Made by a program: the position numbers and the translations under genes. The notes under the pieces are model-generated. The model did no database searches and had not been told where the DNA came from. It saw only the letters and a list, made by a program, of their open reading frames with translations. Below are positions 25,612 through 35,021 of a stretch of DNA of 64,000 nucleotides, piece by piece (within the stretch, counting starts at the first letter, position 1; every line of letters starts with the position of its first letter). The DNA is from CBDIBC01 sp965276635 (GTDB lineage Bacteria > Actinomycetota > Acidimicrobiia > Acidimicrobiales > Palsa-688). The stretch lies in contig CBDIBC010000005.1 of the NCBI GenBank assembly GCA_965276635.1, forward strand, positions 1,488,001-1,552,000, written 5' to 3'.

Positions 25612-28600
25612 GCCCGGGCCGTTTCAGTGAGGCGGAGCTGGTGGAGCGCCCGGCGCTGGAGTTGCTGGGGGAGCTGGGTTGGACGGTGGTCGACGCCTAC
25701 GCGGAGCGGCTGGGGGCGGCGGGAACCCTGGCTCGGGATTCGCTGCACGAGGTCTTCTTGGTCCACCGCCTTCGGGACGCGCTCCACGCGCTCAACCCAG
25801 TGGTGCCCGATCTCATCATCGAGGAGGCGTTGGCGTCGCTGGTGAAGGACCGGTCGGGCATGGATCGGGTGCGGGCGAACAGGGAGGTCCATGGCCTGCT
25901 GCGCGACGGCTACCGGGCCGAGTGGCGCGACGAGCATGGCGACGAGGCGTTCGCGCTGGTCCGCTATGTCGACTTCACGGATTGGGAGGCCAACGACTGG
26001 CTGGCTGCGTCGCAGGTGTGGGTGGCGGGCGACCTGCACCGCCGGCGGGCGGACACGGTCCTGTTCGTCAACGGCATCCCGCTCGTGGTGTTGGAGTTCA
26101 AGGAGCCGAACCGCCCGGTCCAAGCCGCCTACGACGAGAACATCCGCGACTACCGAGACACCATCCCCGCCCTCTTTTCGCCGAACTGCTTCGTGATCCT
26201 CTCCAACGGCTCCGAAGCCAAGGTCGGTGCCACCTATGCGCCGTGGGGGTTCTTCGCTGACTGGAAGGTTATCGACGCCGATGGGACCCGGGGGGTGGTG
26301 GCGTTGGCGACGGCGATCCGGGGGACCTGCGCCCCCGACCGGCTCCTGGACCTGGTGGAGAACTTCGTCGCTTACATCGAGCGCCCCGGCGGTCTGGTCA
26401 AGAGCGTGGCCCGCTGCCATCAGGTGCTCGGGGTGAACGCCTCGATCGACAACCTGCACCGCATCCGCGCCGAGGGCGACACCCGCCTGGGCGTGTTCTG
26501 GCACACGCAGGGGTCGGGCAAGTCGCTGTCGATGCTGTGGTTCACCCAGAAGGTGCTGCGGCGCCTGCCGGGGCGCTGGACGTTCGTGTTGGTCACCGAC
26601 CGCACCGAGCTCGATGCCCAGCTGCATGGCACTTTTGCCGACGCCGGTGTGATCCCCGCCGAGGCCCGGGTCCATGCCGATTCGGCTGCCCACCTGCGCG
26701 GGCTGCTCGCCGCCGATCACCGCTATGTCTTCACGTTGATTCACAAGTTCCGGTTGGACAAAGCAGCGGGTGAAACGACCATGCCGGTGCTCTCGGAGCG
26801 GCCCGATGTGATCGTGATCACCGACGAGGCGCACCGCAGCCAGTACGACACCTTGGCCCTGAACATGCGCCGGGCCCTGCCGCACGCGGCGTTCATGGGC
26901 TTCACCGGCACACCCCTGGTCGCCGGCGAGGAGCTGACCCGACGGGAGTTCGGCGACTACGTGTCGATCTACAACTTCGCCGACGCCATCGCCGATGGCG
27001 CCACCGTACCGCTGTACTACGAGAACCGGATCCCCGAGCTGCAACTGGTCAACGAGGCCTTCGCCGATGAGCTGACCGCTCTGCTGGAGGAAGCGGAGCT
27101 GGACGAGGGCGCCGAGGGTCGCCTGGTCCGGCGCTTCGCCCGGGAGTACGCGCTGATCACCCGACCCGAACGTCTGCGCGTCGTCGCACGCGACCTGGTC
27201 GCCCATTTCGTCGGCCGGGGTTTCACCGGCAAGGCCATGTACGTCGGGGTGGACAAGGCCGCCGCCGTGCGCATGTACGACTACGTCGCCGACGCCTGGG
27301 TGGAGCATCTCGCTGACCTGCGGGCCCAGCACGATGCACTTGCGGAGCTGGAGCGCCCGTGGCTGGCGTCGCGGATCGAGCTGATGGAGACCACCGACAT
27401 GGCCGTCGTGGTCTCCCAGGCTCAGAACGAGATCGCCGACCTCGAAGCGAAGGGCCTCGACATCCGGGCGCATCGGGCCCGGATGAGCGCCGAGCCGCTC
27501 GACGAGCACTTCAAGGACCCCGCCCACCCGCTGCGGATCGTGTTCGTGTGCGCCATGTGGATGACCGGCTTCGACGCCCCGTCCGTGTCGACCATCTACC
27601 TCGACCGCCCGATGCGCAACCACACGCTCATGCAGACCATCGCCCGAGCCAACCGGGTGTTCCCCGACAAGGACAACGGGCTGATCGTCGACTACATCGG
27701 CGTGTTCCGCGACCTGGAGCGCGCGCTCGCCATCTACGGGGCCGCGAATGCCGAATCCGGTGTCGACGCCCCCATCCGCAACAAGTCCGAGCTGCTCGCC
27801 GCCCTCACCGACGCCGTCACCGCCGTGCGCGACCTCTGCGAGCGCTACGACATAGACCTCGACGACCTGGCGGTGGCGAAGGGCTTCGAGTTCATCGCCC
27901 TCCGCGACGCCGCAGTCGAGACTCTGCTGGTCGACGAGGAGGTCCGCACCAGCTTCCTCGCCGCATCAGGCCACGCCCGCAAGCTGTTCAAAGCGATCCT
28001 GCCCGACCCGGATGCGGCAACCCACCAGGCCACCGTCGCCGTCGTCCGGGTCCTCGCCGAACGAATCGCTGATGTCGCCCGGCCTCCGGGCGCGGACATC
28101 GCCGCGGTCGCAGACGCAGTCGACGCCCTCCTCGATCGCAGCGTCGGTGCGGAGGAGTACGTCATCCGGGCCGCGGCCGAGGGGATCGAGCCCGACCCGC
28201 TCATCGACCTGTCACGGATTGACTTCGACGCCCTCGCGGCGCGCTTCGCCGGCCGCAAGCGCGCCGAGACCGATCGCCTCGCCTCCCTCCTCAAGCAGCG
28301 GGCCGTCGGCGCGGCACGCCGGAACCCGACGCGGTTCGATCTCGTCGAGCGCATCGAGGAGCTCATCGCCGACTACAACGCCGGCAGCCTCAACATCGAC
28401 GAGTACCTCCGCCGGCTCATCTCCCTCTCCGGCGACCTCACCACCGAAGAGCAGCGCGCGGTAAGCGAGGACATGAGCGAGGAGGAGCTGGCTGTCTTCG
28501 ACCTGCTCACCAAACCCGAACCGATCCTCGACGACCAGCAGCGCGCCATCGTGCGGGCCAGCGCCAAGCGCCTCCTCGACCACCTCCACGACAAGCTCGT

Positions 28601-29432
28601 CTTGGACTGGCGCCGCAAGGCCGACGCCACCGCCGAGGTGCACGCCACCATCGCCGATGTCCTCGACGCCGACCTCCCCGCCGATCCCTACCCACCCGCG
28701 TTGTTCGACACCAAGGTGCAGGCCGTCTTCGATCACGTCATCTCCGCCTACGGCGACACCGGCATCAGCGTCTACACACCCGGGCCCGTGGCCACGAAGG
28801 AGACGGTGGAGGCGGTCGAAGCCCGCGCCGGCACCGAGACGCTCCACACCGCAACCGATGACATCATCGAGCAGATACGAGTCAACGCCGACCTGGCCGC
28901 CAAGGTGGCCGAGCAGTTCGGCCTGCCAACCAGCGCCGCGCTGCGCACCGTCGCCGAACTGATCGACGGAGACGAGGACCTCGACGTCGAGTACAAGTCC
29001 ACCGCCCGATGGGACCTCCGCGAGAACAAGCCGAACAAGGCCATGGAAGACGCCGTCGTCAAGACCGTCGCCGGCTTTCTGAACACCGAAGGGGGAACGC
29101 TCCTCATCGGCGTAGCCGACGACCGCACCGTGCTCGGTCTCGAAGCCGACTACCAGCGCGTCAAGCCCCAAAACGGCGACGGCTTCGTCAACTGGCTCAC
29201 CACCCACCTCGTGACCGCCCTCGGCCACACCCCAGTGACCCGCACCCGAGCCCGCATCACAGTGCACCACGGCCAGGAAATCTGCCGGGTCGACGTCGCC
29301 CGATCCCCCCGACCCGTCTGGGCCAAGACCAGCAAAGACGAACGGATCTTCTACGTGCGGATGAACAACACCACCCGAGCCCTCCCACTGAGTGAGGCCG
29401 AGGTCTATACGCAGGAACGATGGTCCTTATGA
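25608..29432 (+). CDS. hsdR: Type I restriction endonuclease subunit with C-terminal AlbA-like domain
   Basis: A 1275-residue HsdR. The PD-(D/E)xK nuclease motif is visible as D..VLFVNGIPLVVLEFKEPN (about 148-168). The SF2 motor follows, with Walker A TQGSGKS (near 300-306), DEAH in ITDEAHRSQYD (near 404-414) and GFTGTPL. The protein would translocate and cut unmethylated foreign DNA. It is some 200 residues longer than usual. The extra C-terminus (about 1120-1275) carries DLDVEYKSTARWD, FLNTEGGTLLIGVADD and IFYVRMNNTTR, the pattern of Schlafen/AlbA_2 domains, which bind nucleic acids. The start is the GTG overlapping the hsdS stop. Confidence 0.93.
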   Translation: MSPGRFSEAELVERPALELLGELGWTVVDAYAERLGAAGTLARDSLHEVFLVHRLRDALHALNPVVPDLIIEEALASLVKDRSGMDRVRANREVHGLLRDGYRAEWRDEHGDEAFALVRYVDFTDWEANDWLAASQVWVAGDLHRRRADTVLFVNGIPLVVLEFKEPNRPVQAAYDENIRDYRDTIPALFSPNCFVILSNGSEAKVGATYAPWGFFADWKVIDADGTRGVVALATAIRGTCAPDRLLDLVENFVAYIERPGGLVKSVARCHQVLGVNASIDNLHRIRAEGDTRLGVFWHTQGSGKSLSMLWFTQKVLRRLPGRWTFVLVTDRTELDAQLHGTFADAGVIPAEARVHADSAAHLRGLLAADHRYVFTLIHKFRLDKAAGETTMPVLSERPDVIVITDEAHRSQYDTLALNMRRALPHAAFMGFTGTPLVAGEELTRREFGDYVSIYNFADAIADGATVPLYYENRIPELQLVNEAFADELTALLEEAELDEGAEGRLVRRFAREYALITRPERLRVVARDLVAHFVGRGFTGKAMYVGVDKAAAVRMYDYVADAWVEHLADLRAQHDALAELERPWLASRIELMETTDMAVVVSQAQNEIADLEAKGLDIRAHRARMSAEPLDEHFKDPAHPLRIVFVCAMWMTGFDAPSVSTIYLDRPMRNHTLMQTIARANRVFPDKDNGLIVDYIGVFRDLERALAIYGAANAESGVDAPIRNKSELLAALTDAVTAVRDLCERYDIDLDDLAVAKGFEFIALRDAAVETLLVDEEVRTSFLAASGHARKLFKAILPDPDAATHQATVAVVRVLAERIADVARPPGADIAAVADAVDALLDRSVGAEEYVIRAAAEGIEPDPLIDLSRIDFDALAARFAGRKRAETDRLASLLKQRAVGAARRNPTRFDLVERIEELIADYNAGSLNIDEYLRRLISLSGDLTTEEQRAVSEDMSEEELAVFDLLTKPEPILDDQQRAIVRASAKRLLDHLHDKLVLDWRRKADATAEVHATIADVLDADLPADPYPPALFDTKVQAVFDHVISAYGDTGISVYTPGPVATKETVEAVEARAGTETLHTATDDIIEQIRVNADLAAKVAEQFGLPTSAALRTVAELIDGDEDLDVEYKSTARWDLRENKPNKAMEDAVVKTVAGFLNTEGGTLLIGVADDRTVLGLEADYQRVKPQNGDGFVNWLTTHLVTALGHTPVTRTRARITVHHGQEICRVDVARSPRPVWAKTSKDERIFYVRMNNTTRALPLSEAEVYTQERWSL

Positions 29433-29578
29433 GAGGGCTCCTCCAGCGAGCACCCGGGTGGTCGCTCGTCTTGTCGGACCCCCAGGTTCCAGCCTTCGGC
29501 ACCTCCCGACATCGGCGCCTCGGACCGGAACCGTGGGAAGCGATCTCTCAGACACAGGCAACCAAGGCGGATGCCAGC

Positions 29579-31017
29579 GGTGGTGGCAACACCTCGATTG
29601 TGGAGGTGTCAGGCGATGGGTGTCACCAAGCAGCAGAGGGCGACGTGGCCGATGCGGGGGAAGGTCTATTCGCCGGGCCGGCCGCCGGTGTGGCAGCGCG
29701 AGCAGGTTCAGCGTTTCTGGGTGAGGATCGCCCAGGGCGCCTCAAGCGTGGAGGCGGCGCTGGCGGTGGGCGTGTCATCCCCCGTTGGGAGTAGGTGGTT
29801 CCGTGAGGCTGGCGGGATGCGACCTATCAGCTTGGCCCCACCGTCAGGGCGATATTTGTCGTTCGCCGAGCGGGAAGAGATCGCCATCCTCAAGGCGCAA
29901 AGGGCCGGGGTGCGCGAGATCGCCCGTCAGGTGGGCCGGTCGGCGTCGACGATCAGCCGGGAGTTGCGCCGCAACGCGGCCACGAGGGCAGGCTCGTCGG
30001 GGTATCGGGCGGTCAACGCCCAGTGGCATGCCGACCGTCGGGCGCGGCGGCCGAAGCAGGCGAAACTGGTGGCTAACGACAGGCTGCGAGAATACGTGCA
30101 GGACCGCCTGTCCGGCGTGATCGCCCGGCCCGACGGCACGGCGGTCGAGGGGCCGATGGTGCGGTTCATCGGCGCCGTCACGGCCGCCGCCAGGATCGGC
30201 GTTGGGCGAAAGCGTGGAGCCCCGAGCAGATCTCGAGCCGGCTGCGGGTCGATTTCCCCGATGATGAGACCATGCGCATCTCGGCTGAGGCGATCTATCA
30301 GTCGCTGTTCATCCAGGGGCGAGGAGCGCTCAAGCGGGACCTGGTGGCCTGTCTGCGTACCGGACGGGCTCTGCGGGTCCCCCGGGCCCGCACAGCGGGG
30401 CGGGGCAAGAAGTTCGTCACCTCGGAGGTGATGATCAGCGGACGGCCGGCCGAGGTCAAAGACCGGGCCGTCCCTGGTCATTGGGAGGGCGACTTGATCA
30501 TCGGGTTGAACAAGTCGGCGATCGGCACGCTGGTCGAGCGCACCACCCGGTTCACCATGCTTTTGCACCTCCCCCCGATGGAAGGCCACGGCATCATCGC
30601 TCCGGTCAAGAACGGCCCGCCACTGGCCGGGCATGGAGCCGAGGCGGTTCGTGACGCCATCGCCACCACCTTCGGGACGCTTCCCGAGCAGCTGCGCCGG
30701 TCGCTGACGTGGGACCAAGGAGCGGAGATGGCCCAACACGCCAGGCTGCGTGTCGACACCGGGCTGGCCATCTACTTCTGCGACCCTCACAGCCCGTGGC
30801 AGCGAGGGACCAACGAGAACACCAACGGCCTGCTGCGCCAGTACTTCCGAAAGGAACTGACCTCCACCGCCACGGCCCCGGCGATCTCGCTGCGGTCGCT
30901 GACGCGCTCAACGGCCGGCCCCGCAAAACCCTTGGCTGGAAGACACCCGCTGAGGCCCTCGACCTCCTACTACAATCAAACGGACCAGCCGGTGTTGCTA
31001 GGACCGTTAGAGCCTGA
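29579..31017 (+). mobile_element. IS30-family insertion sequence, transposase broken by two frameshifts
   Basis: From an ATG at 29616 one frame gives the IS30 helix-turn-helix (LSFAEREEIAILKAQRAGVR, then SASTISRELRRNAA). At about 30170 the homology moves to a second frame (WSPEQISSRLRVDFPDDETM, PGHWEGDLIIGL with the first catalytic Asp, LTWDQGAEMAQH, DPHSPWQRGTNENTNGLLRQ with the catalytic Glu). At about 30850 it moves to a third frame ending at 31017 (NGRPRKTLGWKTPAEALD). Candidate terminal repeats are GGTGGTGGCAACACC (29579-29593) and its partner GGTGTTGCTAGGACC (30991-31005), 12 of 15 matching. All catalytic residues survive, but in different frames. Confidence 0.85.
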
Positions 31018-31135
31018 GCAAAGCACCCACCACATGGCCTGATGGGAGTGCTGGCCTCGCGCGCCCGACACCGTCGTCGTGTTCACCTTCAGGACTTCGG
31101 TACCTGAAGAGCTGCTGTCGGCGCTTGCTGCCTCG

Positions 31136-31369
31136 TCAGGCGACGGCGTTCACGGTCGACGGCAGGTCGATCTGAACCCACACCCGGTTGCCGTCGCGGC
31201 GCGTCACCCGGGCTCGGAGAGCTGCGTCTTCGTCGTCGCTCACCCGCACCCAGTCGCCGGGCTGAGGATCGAAGCCTGGGTCTGATGCCCTCGGACCCTG
31301 GGAGACCCAACACTCGACGACCAGGTCAGCACCCACGTCGTTCGGGTCGAACCACAAGTCGTACTCCAT
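31136..31369 (-). CDS. Small hypothetical protein downstream of the KAP operon
   Basis: A 77-residue acidic protein beginning MEYDLWFDPNDVGADLVVE and ending in a short beta-rich segment (RARVTRRDGNRVWVQIDLPS). I do not recognise a family. It lies 17 bases after a 157-residue hypothetical gene in the same direction, and both lie downstream of the DprA-PRTase-KAP operon, so they could be its last members or separate cargo. The IS30 element ends about 120 bases further downstream. Confidence 0.5.
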   Translation of the reverse strand: MEYDLWFDPNDVGADLVVECWVSQGPRASDPGFDPQPGDWVRVSDDEDAALRARVTRRDGNRVWVQIDLPSTVNAVA

Positions 31370-31386
31370 CACCGCGATCGTACCGC

Positions 31387-31860
31387 TCAGTGCTTGCCCG
31401 CCCATACTGGGTTGTCCATCGGGCCGTCGAAGAGGGTTCGCACCTTGGCGAAGTGCTCGCTCGTTGACGTCGGCACGACGACAGTCCAGTGCGGGTAGTC
31501 CTCCGTCGGCAGAAGTGGGAAGCCCGCTTCGAGGAGCGCGGCGCCCGCAGCCTCGAAGAGGAGGGGCCGCTGGGTCACGAACGGGCGAAGTCGGGCCAGC
31601 CTCCCGTAGTCGCCGTCTGGGACCTCGAACACCGAGAACCCGAAGAACCCCCAGCGGAACGAGGTTCGCTCGCACTGGCCCCCCAGATGGCGGTCACTCA
31701 GGGTGTTGCTACCCAGTCGAATGACGACCAACTTGTCTGGGAGGCGTTGGTCGCGAAGCTGCAACGGCTCGTGCGCCACCCCGGCACGATAGGACGCATC
31801 AAGCCCCGACGTCCGCGCTCCCGATGGGCGCATCTGTTCAGGAGTCAGGTACCGCCCCAC
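31387..31860 (-). CDS. Hypothetical protein downstream of the KAP operon
   Basis: A 157-residue protein from a GTG at 31860. Its middle (LPDKLVVIRLGSN, RTSFRWGFFGFSVFEVPDGD) and end (DYPHWTVVVPTSTSEHFAKV) look like folded protein, but no known motif is seen. The gene follows the KAP NTPase by 133 bases on the same strand and precedes the 77-residue gene by 17 bases. Confidence 0.5.
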   Translation of the reverse strand: MGRYLTPEQMRPSGARTSGLDASYRAGVAHEPLQLRDQRLPDKLVVIRLGSNTLSDRHLGGQCERTSFRWGFFGFSVFEVPDGDYGRLARLRPFVTQRPLLFEAAGAALLEAGFPLLPTEDYPHWTVVVPTSTSEHFAKVRTLFDGPMDNPVWAGKH

Positions 31861-31906
31861 TGGCGGGGTGATGCCCTGTCCATTTGCCCAGGTTTACGAC
31901 GGGCGT

Positions 31907-31918
31907 CCCGTATACGGG
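31907..31918. repeat. 12-bp perfect palindrome CCCGTATACGGG
   Basis: The palindrome CCCGTATACGGG stands between the end of the KAP NTPase gene and the next gene on the same strand, about 47 bases before that gene's GTG. It could be an operator for the two small downstream genes. Confidence 0.4.
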
Positions 31919-31993
31919 TGATCCGAATTCTGGCGAGACAGCCGTAGTTCAGTACCAACTGAGTAGCAGCCGTGTGCGCCGCCCGCTTGGACG

Positions 31994-34255
31994 TCAGTCC
32001 GGTGGCCCGTCCTGCGCGTTCGGGGCGGTGTTCCGCTCCTTCAGCACCATCCGGTGGATGAAAGCGAACTCGTTCGCGAGACGCTTCTCGGGTGGCATCT
32101 CGCGGAAGGTGTAGAGGTCGCCAGTCCCAACACCGTCACCGAAGCGTTCCTGGAGCCGGGCGAAGATCTCGGCGGGATCGACGTACTCAGCAACAGCGTT
32201 GTACCCCTCGCGGCGGAACTCCGGGATCAGGGGGACGCCTGTCTCCATGGACCACGCTTGCCCGAGGAAGGCTCCCATCAGCCGGAAGGCATCGGCCAGA
32301 TCGGCGGCGATCCGGCGGCCGAGGCATGCCCGCAGTGCTTCGTGGTCTCCGTATTCGGCCCAGACGTGGAGCGTTCCTGCAGCGCCCTTGCCGAAGGTTA
32401 AGAACGGGTCGTCGCCCTCCCACACGGGAACGATCCGCTCCACCAAGAGCCGGCCGGCCTCGGCTGTCTGGTCCAGCGTGAGCGTCTTCACGACGTCCTC
32501 CTGCGGCTGCACCCAGCGCAGCAGCTCGACGGCGAAGGGAATGCTCGCGCTCGACTGCATCACCGATGCGACAGCCTCTGGCCGGTTTTCGGGTACCACC
32601 CGTTCGAGCAGCTTGCTCGCGAGTAGCGCTGCGCGCTCCATCACGGATAGCCCGAGGAACCCGGACTGATCTGGCAACCGCTCGCTGACCGCGGAGAACA
32701 GCTGTACCAACCGCGCCGAAGCTCTTGAGGACAACACATCCACGTGAGGCGCGACCTTCTGCAGGAAGGTCTCAGCGCCGCCGCTGTCGAGAAGTTGTTC
32801 AGCGAGATGAGTGATCGGCGCTTCATCCGCCTCAGGTTCGTCGAGCATCGCCAGCAGGGTTTCGACGTCTGCGTCGCGCATGTCCCCTGCGGGCACGGCA
32901 TACGTGAAGTAGCGACGGAAGTACTGCGCCGAAGCGATGCGCTTGGCCTTGGTCCATACGGGGTCCCACTCGCTTCCCCAACCCTTGTTCTGCCAGACTG
33001 ACTCGGTGCGGGGGAAGAGTGCCGTGAGCAGGACCTGGGCCCCATGCGCCTCATCGGGCGACATAACAGCGGTCGCTGCAGCGACCGCCTCTCGGGTGGC
33101 GACGTTTGCGGAGTCCGCCTGGCCGGCAGTCGTGTACTGCCTACCAATGACATCGTCCTGATGGTCTCGGACCCACTCGTATAGCTTCGGGTAGAAGATC
33201 CGCATCGCCTCGATGAGGAGCATATCGACGTGCCGGACCTCGTCACCGATCATCGGGACTGCGAATAGCAGCGCATTCCCGTAGCGGTTGCCCATGCGCG
33301 GGGTCTTGATGCGGGGCAGCACCGCTCGGTCGAAGATGCTCCTGAACTCTGCCGCGTCGGTCGAGGACAGTTCGACGTCTGCCTGCGCCAGTGCTGCCAC
33401 AACGGACTCCATCGTTACCTTCAGCAGGGCCTCCGGTGCCACAGGCGGGAGGTGCAGCGGAAGCTGGATGATCTTCTCCATGAAGTTGCCGCCATGCCGG
33501 GTGCCTTCGGCGTAGCGCTCGGCCAGCGCGTCGGCCACCACCGAGGCGTCGAACGCTAGGACGTAGGCGGTGTGCTCGAAGTCGGCGGCAATCTTTACGA
33601 GACGGAACATGGCCTGGGTCTCGGCCTTGTCGAGACGATCGATATCGTCTATCAGGATCACGACCCGCTTGCCGGCTTCGGCGAGGAGCTGTTCGATGCG
33701 GGCGCGGGCCTTTGACAGGCTGGTCTCGGAGAGCGCTCCCCCGACCGCGATGGCTGCTGTCGCTGCCGCCTCACCCGCCACGGGGATGGGCTTCAGTAGG
33801 GCGCCGTACCCCCTGAGCAGCTTTCCAGCGCGCTCGCGCCCCGTGGTCAACTTGCTATCGATTGCGTCGGCGAGCGTTTCGAAGAAGCCGACGAACATCT
33901 CGGACTCACTACCGAGTCGCCAGGGATTGAAGCTTACTGGCACCGTGCTCTCATCCTCTTCGAGCGCGCGCTCGATCAGGTTCAGCACGCTCGTCTTGCC
34001 GTCCCCCCAGGGGCCATAGATGCCCACCACCAGGCTTGCTGGATCGCGCTGGGCGATGATGGTGCGCGCGATCCGCTGCGCGAGCGGCGCCCGGCTGAAC
34101 CGGTCCTCTGGTGCCTCCGTGATGGGGGCGTCCGTGACGAAATCACTACAGCGCTCCCTCACCGCTGTTGCGCCTTCCTCCTTGTGGGCCCCGGCTGCGG
34201 GGGACGCGGGCGCGCGCTGCCGCTGGTCACGACGTCTGCGCCACCAGCCCGTCAT
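31994..34255 (-). CDS. KAP-family P-loop NTPase
   Basis: A 753-residue protein with the KAP signature. Walker A is GPWGDGKTS (81-89), followed by VSFNPWRLGSESEM (107-120), the FNPWR motif of this family, and Walker B VVILIDDIDRLDK (198-210). A hydrophobic Ala/Val segment near 158-175 may be the membrane insertion typical of KAP NTPases. The remaining 500 residues are helical with no recognised domain and could be a sensor or effector. KAP NTPases are STAND/AAA-like and are common in bacterial defence loci. The start overlaps the PRTase stop by four bases, so the two proteins are made together; they probably act in one complex. Confidence 0.85.
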   Translation of the reverse strand: MTGWWRRRRDQRQRAPASPAAGAHKEEGATAVRERCSDFVTDAPITEAPEDRFSRAPLAQRIARTIIAQRDPASLVVGIYGPWGDGKTSVLNLIERALEEDESTVPVSFNPWRLGSESEMFVGFFETLADAIDSKLTTGRERAGKLLRGYGALLKPIPVAGEAAATAAIAVGGALSETSLSKARARIEQLLAEAGKRVVILIDDIDRLDKAETQAMFRLVKIAADFEHTAYVLAFDASVVADALAERYAEGTRHGGNFMEKIIQLPLHLPPVAPEALLKVTMESVVAALAQADVELSSTDAAEFRSIFDRAVLPRIKTPRMGNRYGNALLFAVPMIGDEVRHVDMLLIEAMRIFYPKLYEWVRDHQDDVIGRQYTTAGQADSANVATREAVAAATAVMSPDEAHGAQVLLTALFPRTESVWQNKGWGSEWDPVWTKAKRIASAQYFRRYFTYAVPAGDMRDADVETLLAMLDEPEADEAPITHLAEQLLDSGGAETFLQKVAPHVDVLSSRASARLVQLFSAVSERLPDQSGFLGLSVMERAALLASKLLERVVPENRPEAVASVMQSSASIPFAVELLRWVQPQEDVVKTLTLDQTAEAGRLLVERIVPVWEGDDPFLTFGKGAAGTLHVWAEYGDHEALRACLGRRIAADLADAFRLMGAFLGQAWSMETGVPLIPEFRREGYNAVAEYVDPAEIFARLQERFGDGVGTGDLYTFREMPPEKRLANEFAFIHRMVLKERNTAPNAQDGPPD

Positions 34256-35016
34256 GGTTGCGCCACCGCCCGGGGGCGCCAGGGCGCACGGGCCAGCACC
34301 AGGCCCTCCACTGACTGCGCCCCGCCTTCATCGATCAAGTACTTGGCGACGGTGTTGAGCTGGCTTCCGGTGGTGCACACGTCGTCATACAGCAGCACCC
34401 GCCGGCCCTCGATCCGGGACCGATCGGGGATGTGCAGAACCTGCCGGAGCTCTGCGGCTGCGGATCGCTTCGCAGGAGCAGTATTCTTGGCCGACTTCTC
34501 GGTTGCTGCCGTCTTGATGACCGCAGGCGGACTCGCGACATCGAACGGCCACACGTCCAGGACGTCCTCCCTGGCCGCTGCCTCCAGAACGCGCTCCGTG
34601 TGGCCGAGCCGCGGGTTACCAGACTCGACGAAGGTCGGGTTGGCCACGATGAGGTCCGGAGGGTCGCCTGCGGCATGGCGGTCGAGCCACGCCACCACTA
34701 GCCGCCCGAAGATGATCGACCAGCCCAGTTTTGCCTCGTACTTATAGCGCAGGATCATCTTCCGGAGTGGCCCCGAGGAGTAGGCGATGGCGTGGATGCG
34801 CTCGATCCGGCGCGCCGGGTCATGGCACAGCCAGTTTGGGCAACCACTCGCGTCGTCGATGAGTTGACTGCAGATCGGGCAGGCATCGACCCCGATGACC
34901 TCCAGAGACTGCATGGCGCAGTCGAGGCAGAGCTGTGGAGGCCCGCTTCTTCGGTAGGGGCAGTTCTGGCAGCCCGGGAATCCGGCAGGGGGCCCCGAGG
35001 GCGGCTCCACCGACAC
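34252..35016 (-). CDS. ComF-like phosphoribosyltransferase with two Cys clusters
   Basis: A 254-residue protein from the GTG at 35016, six bases after the DprA-like stop; a second GTG lies two codons on. Residues 16-64 contain two Cys sets (CQNC...CLDC at 16/19/30/33 and CPIC...CPNWLC at 46/49/59/64), likely zinc fingers. The type I PRTase fold follows with the PRPP loop VLLYDDVCTTGSQLNTVAKY at 207-226, both Asp residues present. A Lys/Ala-rich insertion (about 165-186) interrupts the fold. ComF proteins help DNA uptake, but pairing with DprA and KAP here suggests a defence or toxin role instead. Confidence 0.82.
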   Translation of the reverse strand: MSVEPPSGPPAGFPGCQNCPYRRSGPPQLCLDCAMQSLEVIGVDACPICSQLIDDASGCPNWLCHDPARRIERIHAIAYSSGPLRKMILRYKYEAKLGWSIIFGRLVVAWLDRHAAGDPPDLIVANPTFVESGNPRLGHTERVLEAAAREDVLDVWPFDVASPPAVIKTAATEKSAKNTAPAKRSAAAELRQVLHIPDRSRIEGRRVLLYDDVCTTGSQLNTVAKYLIDEGGAQSVEGLVLARAPWRPRAVAQP

Positions 35017-35021
35017 GCCCG

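Noticed and set aside
25503..27623. 706-codon minus-strand open frame
   Set aside because: It is antisense to hsdR and hsdS; its His/Gly/Arg-rich composition is typical of shadow frames.
30160..30860. Programmed frameshifting of the IS30 transposase
   Set aside because: No slippery heptamer or stimulatory structure was evident at either shift, and IS30 elements normally use a single frame.
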